Program-made: the position numbers and the translations under genes | Notes under the pieces: generated by a model | Seen by the model: only the letters and a program-made list of their open reading frames with translations | Database searches by the model: none | Told to the model about the DNA's origin: nothing | Assembly: GCA_005887895.1 (NCBI GenBank) | Contig: VBPC01000057.1 | Span: 1 to 54,146, forward strand | Direction: 5' to 3' | DNA: 54,146 nt | From: Candidatus Rokuibacteriota bacterium | GTDB lineage: Bacteria; Methylomirabilota; Methylomirabilia; Rokubacteriales; CSP1-6 | Part shown: piece after piece, positions 53,416 through 54,146 of the stretch | Position numbering within the stretch: position 1 is the stretch's first letter | Layout of the letters: the number at the start of each line of letters is the position of its first letter

Positions 53416-54146
53416 GTCGCGAAGACAACGAACTGCTCTGTCGCGTGGGCCCCGGAACGCCGATGGGCAACCTCATGCGCCAGTACTGGATCCCGGCCGC
53501 GCTCTCCAGCGAGCTGCCGGAGCCTGACGGCGCGCCCGTCCGCATCCGCCTGCTGGGCGAGAACCTCATCGCGTTCCGCGTCAGCTCGGGCGCGGTCGGG
53601 CTCGTGCAGAATCAGTGCCCGCACCGCGGGACCAGCCTGTTCTATGGCCGCAACGAGGACGACGGCCTGCGCTGCGTCTACCACGGCTGGAAGTTCGACG
53701 TGCACGGCCGCTGCGCGGACGTGCCGAGCGAGCCCGCCGCCTCCGACTTCAAGCACAAGGTCAGGGCGCTGGCCTATCCGTGCGTCGAGCGCGGCGGGCT
53801 CGTGTGGGCTTATCTCGGTCCGCGTTCGACGCCGCCGCGCGGCGTCGCCCAGGTCGGCCGGCAGACCGTGGGCCCGGTGGAGACGCTGCCGAACACCAGC
53901 GACTGGTACGGGCGCTTCCGCGCCCTCGCCAACAAGGACAACGACTACCTCGTCGATCGCAAGGAGCAGAAGACCGCCAGCTTCACCGGCATCGGCCGCA
54001 TCTTTCTTCAAGACCAGGCGGCCACCGAGAGCATGGGCGCCATCTACGACCGGAGCCAGGAGCACCTCGGCACAAGCGACGAGATGATCATCCGCACGCG
54101 CAAGCGGCTGCTCGACGCGGCCAGGGCGCTGCGTGACAATGGAAGC
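53409..54146 (+). CDS. Rieske aromatic-ring oxygenase alpha-subunit-like protein, 3' truncated by window, large internal loss
   Basis: The frame runs from ATG 53409 to the window end without a stop. The Rieske domain is complete (QNQCPHRGTSLFYG and CVYHGWKFD with the Cys/His ligands). After LVWAYLGPRSTPPRG the chain soon reads ETLPNTSDWYGRFRALANKDNDYLVDRKEQK, which in phthalate dioxygenase-type relatives lies far downstream. The stretch between, some 180-200 residues with the mononuclear iron site, is absent. The junction is near 53835 and keeps the frame. It resembles other losses in this window but is larger. Confidence 0.8.
   Translation, partial: MLSREDNELLCRVGPGTPMGNLMRQYWIPAALSSELPEPDGAPVRIRLLGENLIAFRVSSGAVGLVQNQCPHRGTSLFYGRNEDDGLRCVYHGWKFDVHGRCADVPSEPAASDFKHKVRALAYPCVERGGLVWAYLGPRSTPPRGVAQVGRQTVGPVETLPNTSDWYGRFRALANKDNDYLVDRKEQKTASFTGIGRIFLQDQAATESMGAIYDRSQEHLGTSDEMIIRTRKRLLDAARALRDNGS

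Overview
This is a high-GC chromosomal fragment with long antisense shadow ORFs, Shine-Dalgarno-led genes, Tat-exported solute-binding proteins and many catabolic single genes. The style (peptide-type ABC importers, amidohydrolases, Rieske and LigB-type oxygenases, and two-hairpin GC-rich intergenic repeats) suggests a soil bacterium of the Candidatus Rokubacteria / Methylomirabilota kind. That placement is inference; no rRNA, tRNA or ribosomal gene is present. I saw no insertion sequence, phage gene or CRISPR array.

Layout. 1-1167: end of a BadF-type activase and a CheY-like receiver. 1192-5441 (minus): class I methyltransferase, B12-type radical SAM protein, NifU-like scaffold, ATP-grasp enzyme and a secreted Gly/Ser protein. 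The radical SAM frame ends in Cys-UGA-Ala-Glu-Pro with a SECIS-like hairpin behind the UGA, so I annotate it as a selenoprotein. 5579-6161: CDGSH protein and RRM protein sharing a bidirectional terminator. 6401-9729 and 14273-17784: two peptide-type ABC importers without ATPase genes, separated by a serine hydrolase, a NHLP-clan peptide preceded by a sigma-54 promoter, the sigma-54 activator, and a secreted five-repeat peptide. 17949-23043: UroD-family protein, two more solute-binding proteins and an N-carbamoylase. 23175-32380: glycine-zipper protein, molybdopterin hydroxylase, SIS protein, MFS transporter, DUF748 protein, TenA and enoyl-CoA hydratase. 32787-34656: pilin with a sigma-54-like promoter, hemerythrin, and an ECF sigma/anti-sigma pair. 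34671-37164: divergent bufferin (copper-binding peptide) locus. 37184-40920: nucleotide cyclase next to a type II NADH dehydrogenase fused to a cyclic-nucleotide-binding domain, plus a zinc-finger protein. 40940-44489: CinA domain, AhpD-like protein, monooxygenase and FecR/DUF6600 protein. 44545-50973 (minus): hydrolase operon and an ECF42/YCII pair. 51035-54146: LigB dioxygenase divergent from an amidohydrolase and a Rieske oxygenase.

Nine genes (junctions near 9585, 12188, 16582, 25617, 28125, 43624, 48925, 50580 and 53835) lack an internal block of a conserved domain. Eight have lost roughly 30-45 codons; the Rieske gene has lost much more. Six of the nine are frameshifted. Two permease cases are visible by comparison with intact paralogues in this window. 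Either the assembly has collapsed segments or the genome carries an unusual load of internal deletions; reads must decide, and I infer no biology from those breaks.

Most interesting: the UGA-containing radical SAM protein, the four-copy two-hairpin repeat, the sigma-54/NHLP peptide module, the divergent bufferin locus, and the cyclase/NDH-2-CNB pair.
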